Below the pieces are notes generated by a model. The model made no database searches. It worked only from the letters and a program-made list of their open reading frames with translations, and was not told where the DNA came from. DNA of 64,000 nt from Streptomyces sp. H27-C3 (GTDB lineage: Bacteria; Actinomycetota; Actinomycetes; Streptomycetales; Streptomycetaceae): positions 1 to 64,000 of the forward strand of contig NZ_JASITA010000037.1 of NCBI RefSeq assembly GCF_030063415.1, read 5' to 3'. Both the position numbers and the translations under genes were made by a program. Below, one piece after another: positions 51,207 to 63,270 of the stretch; the first letter of the stretch is position 1; every line of letters starts with the position of its first letter.

Positions 51207-51389
51207 ATGTCAGCTGACGTCAGGAGCGTCATCCCTGTTACACCTGTCACATCCGACGGAAGTCCTCACGGAGCCGCCCGGCCGGCGCATCGGTCGGACG
51301 TGTTCTGGGCGGCCTTCCACTGCCACGACGAGGGCCCGCACCCGCGGGCTTCCGACGCCTTCGACTCGGCCGAGATCTGGCGGTTCTGA
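51207..51389 (+). CDS. Possible small protein of 60 residues
   Basis: ATG at 51207 to TGA at 51387-51389. The second half (SDVFWAAFHCHDEGPHPRAS, DAFDSAEIWRF) uses nearly only G/C third positions, as real genes here do. It has a conserved-looking Trp/His/Cys-containing segment ending in a positioned aromatic. No ribosome site is clear. It starts 4 bases from the divergent EamA gene. No family is recognised. Confidence 0.45.
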   Translation: MSADVRSVIPVTPVTSDGSPHGAARPAHRSDVFWAAFHCHDEGPHPRASDAFDSAEIWRF

Positions 51390-51516
51390 CGCGATTCCCC
51401 GGCGCCGGGCACTTCGGTCGCGCCGCGCAGCCATTTCTGACAGTTCATCAGTATTGAATGTTCTGCCTCGCACAGCTACGTTCCGCGACACGGAGCCGAC
51501 GAGAAGGGGTGGTCGC

Positions 51517-51945
51517 ATGGCCGAAGCCGGCGCGGAGGCACGCATCGAGGCACCGGCCGAGAAGATCTGGGCGCAGCTGACGGACTTCACGTCGTAGGAC
51601 CGGTGGAACGCGACCCACACCGACTTCCCCAAGGGCGGCCCTGAGGTGCTTGAGGTCTCGGCGACGTACGCGGAGAACCTGAAGCTCATGGGCTTCCCCG
51701 CCGAGGTGACCTGGACGGTCGAGGAGCTGGAGCCGGCCCGGCTGCTGGTGACCACGGGAAAGGGGCCCATGGGCGTCAACCTCGCCATGCGCTACTCGCT
51801 CACACCCGAGGGCGACGCCACTGTCGTCCGCATCGAGGGCGAGTTCACCGGAGCCGCGGTCTCCATGATGGCGGGCAAACTCAAGGACTCGGCGGGCGCG
51901 GCACTGAGCGAGTCGCTGCGCAAGCTCGACGGCCTCGTCACCTGA
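51517..51945 (+). pseudogene. SRPBCC-fold protein with an in-frame TAG
   Basis: Read through, the frame gives 142 residues of the START-like SRPBCC fold: RIEAPAEKIWAQLTDFTS, then WNATHTDFPKGGPEVLEVSA, VTWTVEELEPARLLVTTGKG and LRKLDGLVT at the end. AAGGGG precedes the ATG at 51517. At 51595-51597 a TAG stands in DFTS-stop-DRWN, where such proteins have Tyr (SYDRWN). The rest of the frame is undamaged. Restart inside is possible (ATG at 51688) but would lose the first strands. It is either a fresh nonsense mutation or a base-call difference. Confidence 0.8.
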
Positions 51946-52078
51946 CGACGCTCCGCCCGACGGCCCCCGCCACGCAACAGCCCCACCACCCGGCAGCCCA
52001 GCACCCGAACAGTCCGGCGAAATGACGGCGGCGCCCTGCGGATGACCGCGCGGCGCCGCCGTGCGCGGCCGGGACCTG

Positions 52079-52687
52079 TCAGTCCTGGTCGGCGAGGATC
52101 AGATAGAGCTTCTTGCGGGACTCGTTGATGACTGCCACAGCCTTCTGCCGCTGATCGGCGGAGCCGGTCTTCCAGACCTGACTGAACGCCTCCATCAGAC
52201 CGAAGCCGGCCTGCCGGATCTCGTTCATCGTCTCCCAGTCGACGCCGCGTCCCGCTTCCTCCCACGGGGCCTGCGGCCCCGCTTCGGCCTCGGTCCGACC
52301 CGCGTCGGTGAGCGTGAACAGCTTCTTGCCGCCCTCGCTCTCACTGGTGATCAGGCCTTCGTCCTCGAGCAGCTGGAGAGTCGGATAGACCGAGCCGGGA
52401 CTGGGCCGCCAGGCCCCGCCACTGCGCTCGCCGATCTCCTGAATCATCTCGTAGCCGTGCGTCGGCCGGTCCACCAGCAGCGCCAGGATCGACGCGCGGA
52501 CGTCGCCGCGCCGCGCCCTGCCGCGGGGTCCGCCCCTACCGCCAGGACCACCCCTGCCGCCCGGTCCGCCGCCGCCCCACGGTCCGCCGAAAGGCGGCCC
52601 GAAGGGGCCGAAAGCGGCACGTCGGCCCTCGGAGTCACCCCGACCGTGATGACCGGGTCCCCACTCTCCATTTCCATGCGAACGCAT
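52079..52687 (-). CDS. PadR-family regulator with Gly-rich N-terminus
   Basis: 202 residues; ATG at 52687 with AAAGGAG about eight bases upstream. The first 60 residues are His/Gly/Arg-rich and disordered (GGPGGRGGPGGRGGP). Residues 60-140 hold the PadR winged helix (RGDVRASILALLVDRPTHGY, GSVYPTLQLLEDEGLITSES, GKKLFTLTDAGR). The C-terminal helices serve dimerisation (QVWKTGSADQRQKAVAVINE). This layout (Gly/His-rich head plus PadR) is typical of autoregulated repressors in Streptomyces. A perfect palindrome lies 42-51 bases upstream. Confidence 0.93.
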   Translation of the reverse strand: MRSHGNGEWGPGHHGRGDSEGRRAAFGPFGPPFGGPWGGGGPGGRGGPGGRGGPRGRARRGDVRASILALLVDRPTHGYEMIQEIGERSGGAWRPSPGSVYPTLQLLEDEGLITSESEGGKKLFTLTDAGRTEAEAGPQAPWEEAGRGVDWETMNEIRQAGFGLMEAFSQVWKTGSADQRQKAVAVINESRKKLYLILADQD

Positions 52688-52706
52688 CACTACGCTCCTT
52701 TCGTCG

Positions 52707-52738
52707 TTGATCTGTCGCGATGTGTCAACGATATATCG
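52707..52738. promoter_or_regulatory. Promoter-like pair with palindrome CGATATATCG
   Basis: On the plus strand TTGATC (52707-52712), 17 bases and GATATA (52730-52735) resemble a sigma-70-type promoter directed at the PhzF gene. CGATATATCG (52729-52738) is a perfect palindrome overlapping that -10. On the minus strand TTGACA (52723-52728) precedes the PadR gene. A PadR dimer bound at the palindrome would block both directions. The regulator-site link is inferred. Confidence 0.5.
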
Positions 52739-52892
52739 GAATGGGGTGTTCGGCGAGCATGGAACGCACATCCGGCGCACATCCGGCGCACATCGGGCAC
52801 GCACCGGGCCCGCATCCGGCCCGCATGAAAAGGGGCCAGTCACCAGAAATTGGCCGTGGCCTGCGGCTTTGCCCGCCCCTACGTTCGGTGCC

Positions 52893-53714
52893 ATGAGGAT
52901 TCGAATCGTCGACGCCTTCACCGACCGCGCCTTCACCGGCAATCCGGCCGGAGTCCTGCTGCTGGACACCGGCCCCTTCCCCGACGACGACTGGCTCCAG
53001 CAGGTCGCCGCCGAGGTGAACCTCTCCGAGACCGCCTACGCCCACCCGCTCCCGGCGGGCGGCGAGGCCGACTGGGCGCTGCGCTGGTTCACCCCGGCCG
53101 CCGAGGTGGCCATGTGCGGCCATGCCACCCTGGCCACCGCTCACGTCCTGCACACCACGGGCGCCTCGACCGGCACCGTGCGCTTCTCGGCCCGCTGCGG
53201 CGTCCTCACCGCGACCGCGCACGAGGACGGTTCGCTCACGCTCGACTTCCCGACCGCGCCGCTCACGGAGGTCGCCGTTCCCGACGGTGTCGGCGAGGCG
53301 CTGGGCACGCGAGTCCTCTCGGCCCACGACACGGGTCCGCACACCGGGGATCTGCTGGTGGAACTGGCCAACGAGAAGGCTGTACGGGCCCTCGCACCCG
53401 ACTTCGCCGCGCTCGTGGCTCACTCCCGGCGCGGGATCATCGCCACGGCCGCCGCCGAGGACGCCCAGCGCGGCTACGACTTCGTCTCACGCGGCTTCTT
53501 CCCCCAGGTCGGCATCAACGAGGACCCGGTGACCGGCAGCGCGCACACCGCCCTCGCACCGTTCTGGTCGGCCCGCCTGGGCCGCGACGAACTGACGGGC
53601 CTCCAGGCCTCGGCCCGCTCCGGTCTCGTACGTACATCGCTGCGGGGCGAGCGCACCCTGCTGACCGGGCGGGCCGTCACCGTCATCGACGGCGAAATGC
53701 TGACCTCCCCCTGA
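52893..53714 (+). CDS. PhzF-family isomerase/epimerase
   Basis: 273 residues with ATG at 52893. Typical PhzF landmarks: IVDAFTDRAFTGNPAGVLLL at the start, NLSETAY with the catalytic Glu46, RWFTPAAEVAMCGHATLATA (72-83) and the C-terminal GINEDPVTGSAHTALAPFWS. The two half-domains of the diaminopimelate epimerase-like fold are complete. Members isomerise or hydrolyse small acids; the substrate here is unknown. Transcription probably starts in the shared region with the PadR gene, so PadR may control it. A hairpin terminator follows 34 bases after the stop. Confidence 0.92.
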   Translation: MRIRIVDAFTDRAFTGNPAGVLLLDTGPFPDDDWLQQVAAEVNLSETAYAHPLPAGGEADWALRWFTPAAEVAMCGHATLATAHVLHTTGASTGTVRFSARCGVLTATAHEDGSLTLDFPTAPLTEVAVPDGVGEALGTRVLSAHDTGPHTGDLLVELANEKAVRALAPDFAALVAHSRRGIIATAAAEDAQRGYDFVSRGFFPQVGINEDPVTGSAHTALAPFWSARLGRDELTGLQASARSGLVRTSLRGERTLLTGRAVTVIDGEMLTSP

Positions 53715-53747
53715 GGGCCCGACCCCCGGTCGGCGGAAGAACACGCA

Positions 53748-53781
53748 AAGGGGGCGTACGGACAAACCCGTACGCCCCCTT
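53748..53781. terminator. Strong bidirectional hairpin
   Basis: AAGGGGGCGTACGG pairs perfectly with CCGTACGCCCCCTT across a six-base loop. It lies between the convergent PhzF and CPBP genes, ending 10 bases before the CPBP stop codon, and can terminate both. Confidence 0.85.
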
Positions 53782-53790
53782 CATGCGCGC

Positions 53791-54591
53791 TCAAGCCGTC
53801 GGCAGCCACCCCACGTTGCCCGCCAGCAGCGCGTATCCGACGAACGCCCCGATGTCGAGCAGCGCATGGGCCACGACAAGCGGCCCGATCCGCCCCCAGC
53901 GCCGGTACAGCAGCACGAAGACGGCGCCCATGACCATGTTGCCGACGAAGCCGCCGATCCCTTGGTAGAGGTGGTACGAACCGCGCAGCACCGAACTCGC
54001 CACCAGGGCCGCCATCGGCGTCCACCCCAACTGCCCGAGTCTGCGCAGCAGAAACCCGACGACGACGACCTCTTCCAGTACGGAGTTCTGCACCGCGGAG
54101 AGAATCAGTACGGGGAACTTCCACCAGACCTCGGGCAACGACTCCGGCACCACGGTGAGGTTGAACCCCGCCTCGATGGCGACCAGATAGAAGGCGAGTC
54201 CGGCGCTGCCGATGCCCGCGGCGACCAGCGCCCCCCGCCCCAGGTCCGGCCATGGCTTCGTCCGGTCGAAGCCGATCACGCGCAGCCCCGTCCCCTCCCG
54301 CATCAGCAGGTACGCCACCAGCGCGACAGGCACCAGCGAAGAGGTGATGCCGAACAACTGCCAGGCCAGATCCAGCCACGGCCGCCCCGGTGCCTGCGAC
54401 CCGTTCAGGTTCGCTGCCTGGTCCTTGAGACCGCCGGGTTTCGTCAGCGCCCCGATGAATCTGATCAGGGAGGACACTCCGCTCGCGCCGAGCGAGATCG
54501 CGAGCACAATCAGGACTTCGGTCCGGAAAATCCGTCGTGTCACCCCGTGTCCGAGATGAGAATCGGCCACCTGTCCCGCCTCCGCCTGCAC
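53791..54591 (-). CDS. CPBP (Abi) family intramembrane metalloprotease
   Basis: 266 residues with GTG at 54591. Seven to eight hydrophobic helices. The protease motifs are SVLEEVVVVGFLLRRLG (double Glu, motif 1), SYHLYQGIGGFVGNMVMGAV (motif 2 His) and PLVVAHALLDIGAFVG (motif 3 His). Motif 1 lacks the usual Arg right after E-E-x-x-x. Family members cleave CAAX-like or bacteriocin-related substrates, or are non-catalytic scaffolds. It is convergent with the PhzF gene and stands alone. Confidence 0.88.
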   Translation of the reverse strand: MQAEAGQVADSHLGHGVTRRIFRTEVLIVLAISLGASGVSSLIRFIGALTKPGGLKDQAANLNGSQAPGRPWLDLAWQLFGITSSLVPVALVAYLLMREGTGLRVIGFDRTKPWPDLGRGALVAAGIGSAGLAFYLVAIEAGFNLTVVPESLPEVWWKFPVLILSAVQNSVLEEVVVVGFLLRRLGQLGWTPMAALVASSVLRGSYHLYQGIGGFVGNMVMGAVFVLLYRRWGRIGPLVVAHALLDIGAFVGYALLAGNVGWLPTA

Positions 54592-54755
54592 ACCTGCCTC
54601 CAGTTCATCAATCCCGCCTCATCCCCAACTCCACCCCGCTAGGGTCTCGAATGCAGGTGCGAAGATCGCACGCGACAGGCCGGGGGACGAGCGCCATTGC
54701 GGTGGCGGAGTCCCCCTTTTTCCTTGTTCACGATTCAAGGAGGGGCTCTACCGCC

Positions 54756-56528
54756 ATGGGACGTCACAGCTTGCCCGACGAGGACGCGAGGGACGACGCC
54801 AGGTCCCGCTCACCGGTACGCCGTCGTACGGTCGCCATCGCCACTGTGCTCGTCCTGGGAGTGGCCGGGGGCGCCGCGGTCGCGGTGGAGGGGGGCTTTC
54901 TGTCCTTCGCGGGCTCGTGCGCCGACTCCGCCGTCCATCTGGAGGTGGTCGCGTCCCCCGATGTCGCCCCCGCTGTCCGCGAGGTCGCCGCTCTGGCTCG
55001 CGACAAGCAGGTCACTTCCGACGGACAGTGCCTCGACGTGGACGTCGTCGCCCGTGACGCGTACAAGGTCGCCGACACGCTCAGCGCGGGCAAGGCCGAG
55101 CCCGACTACCAGGTCTGGATCCCCGACTCCGACCTGTGGGTCCAGCGGGCCCAGAGTTCCGGCGACGGTGTCCGGCTCACCCCGGTCGGCAATATCGCCT
55201 CCTCCCCGGTCGCCCTGGCCACGGTCCCCTCAGCCGCCAAGTCGCTCGGCTGGCCCGAGAAGACGTACACCTGGGCCCAGCTCTCCGAGGCCGCGACCGA
55301 GAAGGGCACGCTGCGCCTCGGCGCGGCGGACCCCGCCCGCAGCGCCACCGGACTGCTCGGGCTCACCAGCATCGCCGGTTCCACGTACAGCGAGGGTCCC
55401 GACGCCGACACCAAGGTCGCGGCCGCCGCGAAGCTGCTCTCGCAGCGCATATCGGACAGCGACCAGCAGGTGTCGCAGACCCTCGCGCAAGACGAATCCG
55501 GCACGGAGAAGGGCAACCCCCGCCGGAATCAGGCCGTGCTCCTCTCCGAGCAGGCAGCCTTCGCGCACAACACCGAGGACGGCACGCAGGGGCTCGAACT
55601 CTTCTACCCGACGGACGGCACCACGCAGCTCGACTACCCGTACGCCCTGGTCGACGAGGGCAGGCTGTCGACCGACGAGAGCCGCGCGGCCCTGCGCTTC
55701 ATGACCCTGCTCGGCGAGCGGGAGAGCCGGAATATCCTGGCCGGGCGCGGCTTCCGTACGCCCGACAAGCCCGCCTCCCCGGCCGTCGTACGGGCGGCGG
55801 GCGGCCGGGCGCCCCAGCCCTACGCGTCGGCCCCCGGGAAGGCGCCCTCCCAGAAGGACATCCAGCAAACGCTCGGCATGTGGACCATCACCGTGCAGAG
55901 CGCCCGGCTGACGACGGTCGTCGACGCCTCGGGCTCGATGGCCACCCTGGTGCCGGGGCGCGGCGACCAGACCCGCATGGATGTCACCAAGGCCTCACTG
56001 ATCCAGGCCCTCGCGCAATTCACCCCGGACGACGAGGTCGGCCTGTGGGACTTCGCGACGAACCTGGACGGCCCGCTCGACTACCGCAGGAAGGTGGCGA
56101 CCACCCGACTCGGCGACCCCGCGCCGGGCGGCCGCACCCACCGCGATAAGCTCTCCGCGGCGTTCTCCGCCCTCTCCCCGGTACCCGATGGGGCGACGGG
56201 GCTGTACGACACCACGCTGGCGGCCTACAAGGACGCGCAGGCCGACTACGCGAGCGGCAGGTTCAACGCCGTCGTCATCCTCACTGACGGCTCGAACCAG
56301 GACACCGATGGCATCTCCCGCAGCGGCCTGATCACCGAACTGAGGCAGCTCGTGGACCCCGAGCGGCCGGTCCCGCTGATCGCCATCGCGGTCGGCCCGG
56401 ACGCCGACAGCGAGGAGGTCGAGCAGATCGCCTCAGTCACCGGCGGCGGGGGGTACCAGGTGACCGACCCGGCCGATATCCACGCCGTCATCCTCAAGGC
56501 GATCATGGAGGCGGGCCAGGGCGCCTGA
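54756..56528 (+). CDS. Membrane-anchored substrate-binding plus VWA domain protein
   Basis: 590 residues; ATG at 54756 with AAGGAGG about 13 bases upstream. A basic head (PVRRRTVAIA) is followed by one membrane helix (26-46). The exported part begins with a periplasmic-binding-protein-like domain (about 55-360; VHLEVVASPDVAPAVREVAA, WVQRAQSSGDGVRLTPVGNI). A von Willebrand A domain spans about 380-590. Its MIDAS metal motif is DASGS at 390-394, followed by the T in VILTDGSNQDTDG. The protein probably acts at the membrane surface in binding or export of a ligand. No transporter genes are adjacent. Confidence 0.9.
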   Translation: MGRHSLPDEDARDDARSRSPVRRRTVAIATVLVLGVAGGAAVAVEGGFLSFAGSCADSAVHLEVVASPDVAPAVREVAALARDKQVTSDGQCLDVDVVARDAYKVADTLSAGKAEPDYQVWIPDSDLWVQRAQSSGDGVRLTPVGNIASSPVALATVPSAAKSLGWPEKTYTWAQLSEAATEKGTLRLGAADPARSATGLLGLTSIAGSTYSEGPDADTKVAAAAKLLSQRISDSDQQVSQTLAQDESGTEKGNPRRNQAVLLSEQAAFAHNTEDGTQGLELFYPTDGTTQLDYPYALVDEGRLSTDESRAALRFMTLLGERESRNILAGRGFRTPDKPASPAVVRAAGGRAPQPYASAPGKAPSQKDIQQTLGMWTITVQSARLTTVVDASGSMATLVPGRGDQTRMDVTKASLIQALAQFTPDDEVGLWDFATNLDGPLDYRRKVATTRLGDPAPGGRTHRDKLSAAFSALSPVPDGATGLYDTTLAAYKDAQADYASGRFNAVVILTDGSNQDTDGISRSGLITELRQLVDPERPVPLIAIAVGPDADSEEVEQIASVTGGGGYQVTDPADIHAVILKAIMEAGQGA

Positions 56529-56776
56529 CACCACGACCGGCCTCCGGCACCTGAGCACAACGGCCGACGCCAACACCACCGCACCACCGCACCACCGCAC
56601 CTGAGCAGCACCGCACGGGCGGCACCAGGCACACCCCAGCGACCCCGCCGACCCCACCGGCACGAGCCGCCCCCACCGACACCGGCCACCACACCGGTAC
56701 TAGCCACCCCGGCCACCCCGGCCACCACGTCGGCACGCCGCCACCGACCAGGCAACGCGGGCCTCCTGGGGGCGCC

Positions 56777-58285
56777 TCACGCAGGCGCCGGGAAGCCCGC
56801 CTGCCAGGTGTGCACCGGCTCGCCCTCGTGCATCAGCTCGCTGTAGCGGCGCGTGGTGGCGGACAGCGCGGCCTCGCGCTCAAGACCGGCCTCCAGGGCG
56901 CGGTGGAAGGTGTCCACCTGCCAGGAGGCTCCGTTGACGCGCAGCTTGCACCGCTGCTCGATGACACCCAGGTAGAAGTCACGGTCGGCGGGCTCGACGC
57001 CCCAGGCGTCGAGCCCTGCCGCGGCCAGGGGCAGCAGCTCGTCGAGCACGAGCGAGACGCCCGGCACCCGCGCCGTGCCGGCCGCGCGGCCCGGCGTCGG
57101 CCAGATCAGCTCGGCGTCGATGCCCTGGCGGCACGCGACATCGAAGTTCTCTGCCGCCGCCTCGAAGGGCAGCCTCTTCCACACGGGCCGCGTGTCCTCG
57201 GCCAGCGCCCTGACCAGCCCGTAGTAGAAGGCGGCGTTGGCGATCACGTCCGTCACCGTGGGGCCGGCCGGCAGCACCCTGTTCTCCACCCGCAGATGCG
57301 GCACCCCGTCGGCCAGCCCGTAGACGGGCCGGTTCCAGCGGTACACCGTCCCGTTGTGCAGCACCAGTTCCTGGAGCCGCGGCACCCCGCCGTCGGCGAG
57401 CACGAGCAGCGGGTCCTCCTCGTCGCAGATCGGCAGGAGGGCGGGGAAAAAGCGCAGGTTCTCCTCGAAGAGCTCGTACGCCGAGTCGATCCACTTCTCA
57501 CCGAACCACGTTCTCGGCCGCACGCCCTGGGCCTGCAGCTCGGGCGGCCGGGTGTCGGTGGCCTGCAGAAACAGTGGCGGCCTGGATTCGCGCCACAGCT
57601 CACGGCCGAAGAGGAACGGCGAGTTGGCACCCACCACGATCTGCACGGCGGCCACGGACTGCGCGGCGTTCCACACATCCGCGAAGCGGGCCGGCGTGAC
57701 CTGGAGATGCAACTGCACGGACGTACAGGCCGCTTCGGGCGTAATGGAGGCGGAGGTACAGGTGAGGCGCTCCACCCCCTCGATGTCGAGCTCGAAGTCC
57801 TCCCCGCGCGCCGCGACGATCTGATCGTTGAGCATGACGTAACGGTCCACGTCGGAGAGATTCGCCGACACCAGATCCGCACGCCCGAGCGTCGGCAGAA
57901 TTCCGATCATCACGATCCCCGCGTCGACCTCCACCGCTTTTCGGTGGGCGTACGCGAGGCCGGTGCGCAGTTCTTCCGAGAGCTGATCGAATACCCGGCC
58001 CTCCAGCCGGTGCGGAACAATATTCACTTCCAGATTGAACATTCCCAGCTCGGTCTGGAAATCATGGCTGGAGATCCGCTCCAAAACCTCCGCGTTCATC
58101 ATCCTCGGCATACCGTCGGCCCCGGCGAGATTGAGCTCGATCTCGACCCCCATGAGGTTCTTGGGACGGTCGAAGCGCTTCTCGGCCAACAGCTGATCGA
58201 GCCCTTGGAGGCACAGCTGGAGTTTGCGCCGGTACTTCTGCCGATCGGACAGATCGAACCCGCCGGCCACCACCTTCTCCCCCAT
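56777..58285 (-). CDS. Glutamate-cysteine ligase family (GCS2) protein
   Basis: 502 residues; ATG at 58285 preceded by AAGGATGC. The early motif LMGVEIELNLAGADGMPRMM resembles the glutamate-binding start of GCS2/YbdK ligases. FNLEVNIVPHRLEGRVFDQL, LTCTSASITPEAACTSVQLH, VGANSPFLFGRELWRESRPP and NRPVYGLADG-x-PHLRVENR follow in the family order. Such enzymes join glutamate to an amine with ATP; EgtA and mycothiol-related ligases are related. The exact substrate is unknown. It is intact and separated from its neighbours by 249 and 487 bases. Confidence 0.85.
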   Translation of the reverse strand: MGEKVVAGGFDLSDRQKYRRKLQLCLQGLDQLLAEKRFDRPKNLMGVEIELNLAGADGMPRMMNAEVLERISSHDFQTELGMFNLEVNIVPHRLEGRVFDQLSEELRTGLAYAHRKAVEVDAGIVMIGILPTLGRADLVSANLSDVDRYVMLNDQIVAARGEDFELDIEGVERLTCTSASITPEAACTSVQLHLQVTPARFADVWNAAQSVAAVQIVVGANSPFLFGRELWRESRPPLFLQATDTRPPELQAQGVRPRTWFGEKWIDSAYELFEENLRFFPALLPICDEEDPLLVLADGGVPRLQELVLHNGTVYRWNRPVYGLADGVPHLRVENRVLPAGPTVTDVIANAAFYYGLVRALAEDTRPVWKRLPFEAAAENFDVACRQGIDAELIWPTPGRAAGTARVPGVSLVLDELLPLAAAGLDAWGVEPADRDFYLGVIEQRCKLRVNGASWQVDTFHRALEAGLEREAALSATTRRYSELMHEGEPVHTWQAGFPAPA

Positions 58286-58772
58286 CGCAGCATCCTTCCT
58301 CGAGTGGGCGTCCCGCAGCACGGGGCGCTCGCGTCACGATCGATGATGCCCAGAGAGTCTGATCCATAACGCCCCGCGCCCACCCGCTCGGCGAGTACCC
58401 TCGATGCAGGCTCCCAGTGGCACATTCACTCGGCATGCAGCAGAAAGTAGTTCCGGGCCCGCGACTGCTGGTGAAAAAAGCCGACGATTTTCGGCCTACC
58501 GCTTCTGCGGGATAATTCGAGGCCACAGCCCTGCGCTCCCGAAGAAACGGGAGATTCTCCGCAGAAGAAGAGCCGAATACCGCCTTGCCCGTAATGCCCG
58601 CGGCGGCTAGCAGAAACACTACGTGAACGCACGTCGTATAAACTCCGCAAACGAGGCAGAGAGTTGGCGTCCGGCCATCATCCCACGGCCCCCTCTGGCC
58701 CCGCACGCAGACAGCGCCGTCCGCACTGCCCACGCATCACCGTGTCTCCCAAGTGAGAGGCGACCCACCATC
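58286..58772. other. AT-richer divergent intergenic region
   Basis: 487 bases between the GCS2 start (minus) and the next plus-strand gene. GC content falls visibly between 58400 and 58650. I see no frame with codon bias. Both promoters must be here; no confident boxes are recognised. Confidence 0.45.
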
Positions 58773-59360
58773 ATGCCGCTGCTTGTCCCCCCGGCTCCCG
58801 CGCCGGCTCTGCGCAGTGTCCTCGCGGCCCTCGGTTCTCCCACCGCAGTACGCGAGGCCCGTACCCCGGCTCTCCGTTCCGCCCAAGGACCGCTGAGCCC
58901 CGAACTCGCCCTGCCCCTCCACGTACTGGACCGCATGGTCCCGACCGGCCGGCCTCCGCGCACGCGGCTCACGGGCTGGCGATTCCTCATCCGCAGCGGC
59001 GACCGCACGGTGGCCGCCGCCGACACCATGCTCACCCCCGACGGCTGGGCCTTCTCGCACTTCTGCGAGGGCCCCTACATCGCCTCCAGCGAGCGAGCCC
59101 TGCGGCAGGCCGAGGCCATGAAGGGCCGCTACCAGCCGAGGCTCCTGTCCGTGCCCGAGCTCTACATGCTCAATCTGTGGCTGCACGGTGAGCCGGAGGC
59201 GGACGCCTCCGACGACATGCCCCTCCCGACCGATGTGCTGGTGCCCCTCGCGCCGGCCCCGCCCGGCATCGCGTCGCACCATCCGCACCGGGTCGCCGAT
59301 CTGCTGACCGTACTGACCAACCGGCTGACCCCCGCCCCTCTCCTCGGCCAGCCCGCCTGA
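58773..59360 (+). CDS. Conserved hypothetical protein
   Basis: 195 residues with ATG at 58773. No family is recognised. The frame is well biased throughout and begins MPLLVPPAPAPALRSVLAAL; the core has GWRFLIRSGDRTVAAADTML, GWAFSHFCEGPYIASSERAL and YQPRLLSVPELYMLNLWLHG. It lacks a signal peptide and membrane helices. The core has a beta-rich start and a helical end. A strong hairpin lies 20 bases after the stop, so it is transcribed alone. Confidence 0.75.
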   Translation: MPLLVPPAPAPALRSVLAALGSPTAVREARTPALRSAQGPLSPELALPLHVLDRMVPTGRPPRTRLTGWRFLIRSGDRTVAAADTMLTPDGWAFSHFCEGPYIASSERALRQAEAMKGRYQPRLLSVPELYMLNLWLHGEPEADASDDMPLPTDVLVPLAPAPPGIASHHPHRVADLLTVLTNRLTPAPLLGQPA

Positions 59361-59380
59361 CGGCGGCGCCCGGTCCCTTC

Positions 59381-59412
59381 GTGCCCCGTGACCGGTACTG
59401 GTCACGGGGCAC
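59381..59412. terminator. Strong hairpin terminator
   Basis: GTGCCCCGTGACC pairs perfectly with GGTCACGGGGCAC across GGTACT. It follows the hypothetical gene ending at 59360. Confidence 0.85.
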
Positions 59413-59658
59413 AGTCCTGCCCCGAACGGAGTAGCCCGTATCGGCCCCCCCCCGAACCACCCAAAGAGGCACCCCAGTTGAGCTGAACCGTCCGCACGAG
59501 TGATGCGTCATCAATCAGTAAGAAGAGCTGCCGTGAAATCCCTGCGGAAAGACGTCCGTAGGGCAACACTGGGAACGGACCGATTGATACGGGGGGCGGT
59601 TATGAACACCGCATCGAGCCACAGGACACTCACTACAACGCAGCGAAAGAACCCTTCC

Positions 59659-59856
59659 ATGTGTCAGCACCAGCCAGCCTGCCCATCAGCCGAATCCGCC
59701 GATCGGGAGGCCGCCCATCTCACGGCGCACCACCCTGAGCAGGGCTGGAGCCTGCTGTGCAACGGAGTCCTCCTGTTCGAGGACACCGGTGAGCTGCTGC
59801 CGGACGGGCAGATCATCGCTCCGCACCGCCCGCTGGACGTGGTGACCGCCGCGTAG
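59659..59856 (+). CDS. DUF5999 small protein
   Basis: 65 residues starting MCQHQPACPSAESADREAAH with the family-typical Cys-x-His and Cys; the end is WSLLCNGVLLFEDTGELLPD and GQIIAPHRPL. The CxH...C arrangement could bind metal. An in-frame ATG at 59602 with a G-rich site could add 19 residues, but the family usually begins MCQHQ. The upstream region has TGATG-CGT-CATCA (about 59504-59516), a possible operator. A terminator follows. Function unknown; the family is common across Streptomyces. Confidence 0.85.
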   Translation: MCQHQPACPSAESADREAAHLTAHHPEQGWSLLCNGVLLFEDTGELLPDGQIIAPHRPLDVVTAA

Positions 59857-59874
59857 CACCGGGCAGTACAACGA

Positions 59875-59907
59875 GGGGCCGGTCCGGAGAATCCTCCGAA
59901 CCGGCCC
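59875..59907. terminator. Hairpin between DUF5999 and gcvP
   Basis: GGGGCCGGTCCGGAG pairs with CTCCGAACCGGCCCC with one internal mismatch. It lies in the convergent gap and can end both transcripts. Confidence 0.75.
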
Positions 59908-59955
59908 CGACGCGTGTCCGCGTCCGTCCCCTGCGGCCGAGTGGCCGCGAGCACG

Positions 59956-62841
<2,886 letters not shown>

Positions 62842-62904
62842 CTGCGGAAGGCCTCCTGGTCTGACGCGACCTGCGAGGGGCACCACTGCGGGTACCCGGA
62901 CGGC

Positions 62905-63152
62905 CTCCCCCTCTGTCATCTCAACCTGAGAGCTTCACCGGGGCGCGAACAACACGCTCCGACTTTCACCGTCGGTGAGGGAAGGCTCCGTCCGGGCAGT
63001 GCTCTGTGCAGAGACACGCCCGTGCGACTCCCACCCTGCTTTCCAGAGTGACCTCGTCCATGCGGTACGGGGGCCTGAGAGATTCCGGGGAGGATTTGCT
63101 CCTTCGGCGCCACCGGCACGTTCATGTTCGCCGGAGGACTCTCCCGCACGGG
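62905..63152 (-). promoter_or_regulatory. Tandem glycine riboswitch of gcvP
   Basis: Two glycine aptamers are read on the minus strand. Aptamer 1 (about 63061-63152) has CGTGCGGGAGAG, GGCGCCGAAGGAGCAA and CTCTCAGG. Aptamer 2 (about 62905-63058) has AGCAGGGTGG, CACCGACGGTGAAAG and GCTCTCAGG, followed by TTGAGATGACAGAGGGGGAG. The arrangement is the usual cooperative pair in which glycine turns on the cleavage system. The final 60 bases to the ATG act as expression platform. Confidence 0.93.
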
Positions 63153-63270
63153 GTCAGCAGCCGTTTGCCAGCCTACCAGCGAGCCCCGTCAGCCATCCCT
63201 CGAGTGGCCGCAGTCCCCGATGTGCACTTTCGTAGTGTTTACGGAGCAGTTGCGATCAGTTGGAGGGACC

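Noticed and set aside
58404-58610. Plus-strand 68-codon frame in the GCS2 upstream region
   Set aside because: Lower GC, poor third-position bias and no ribosome site; treated as non-coding.
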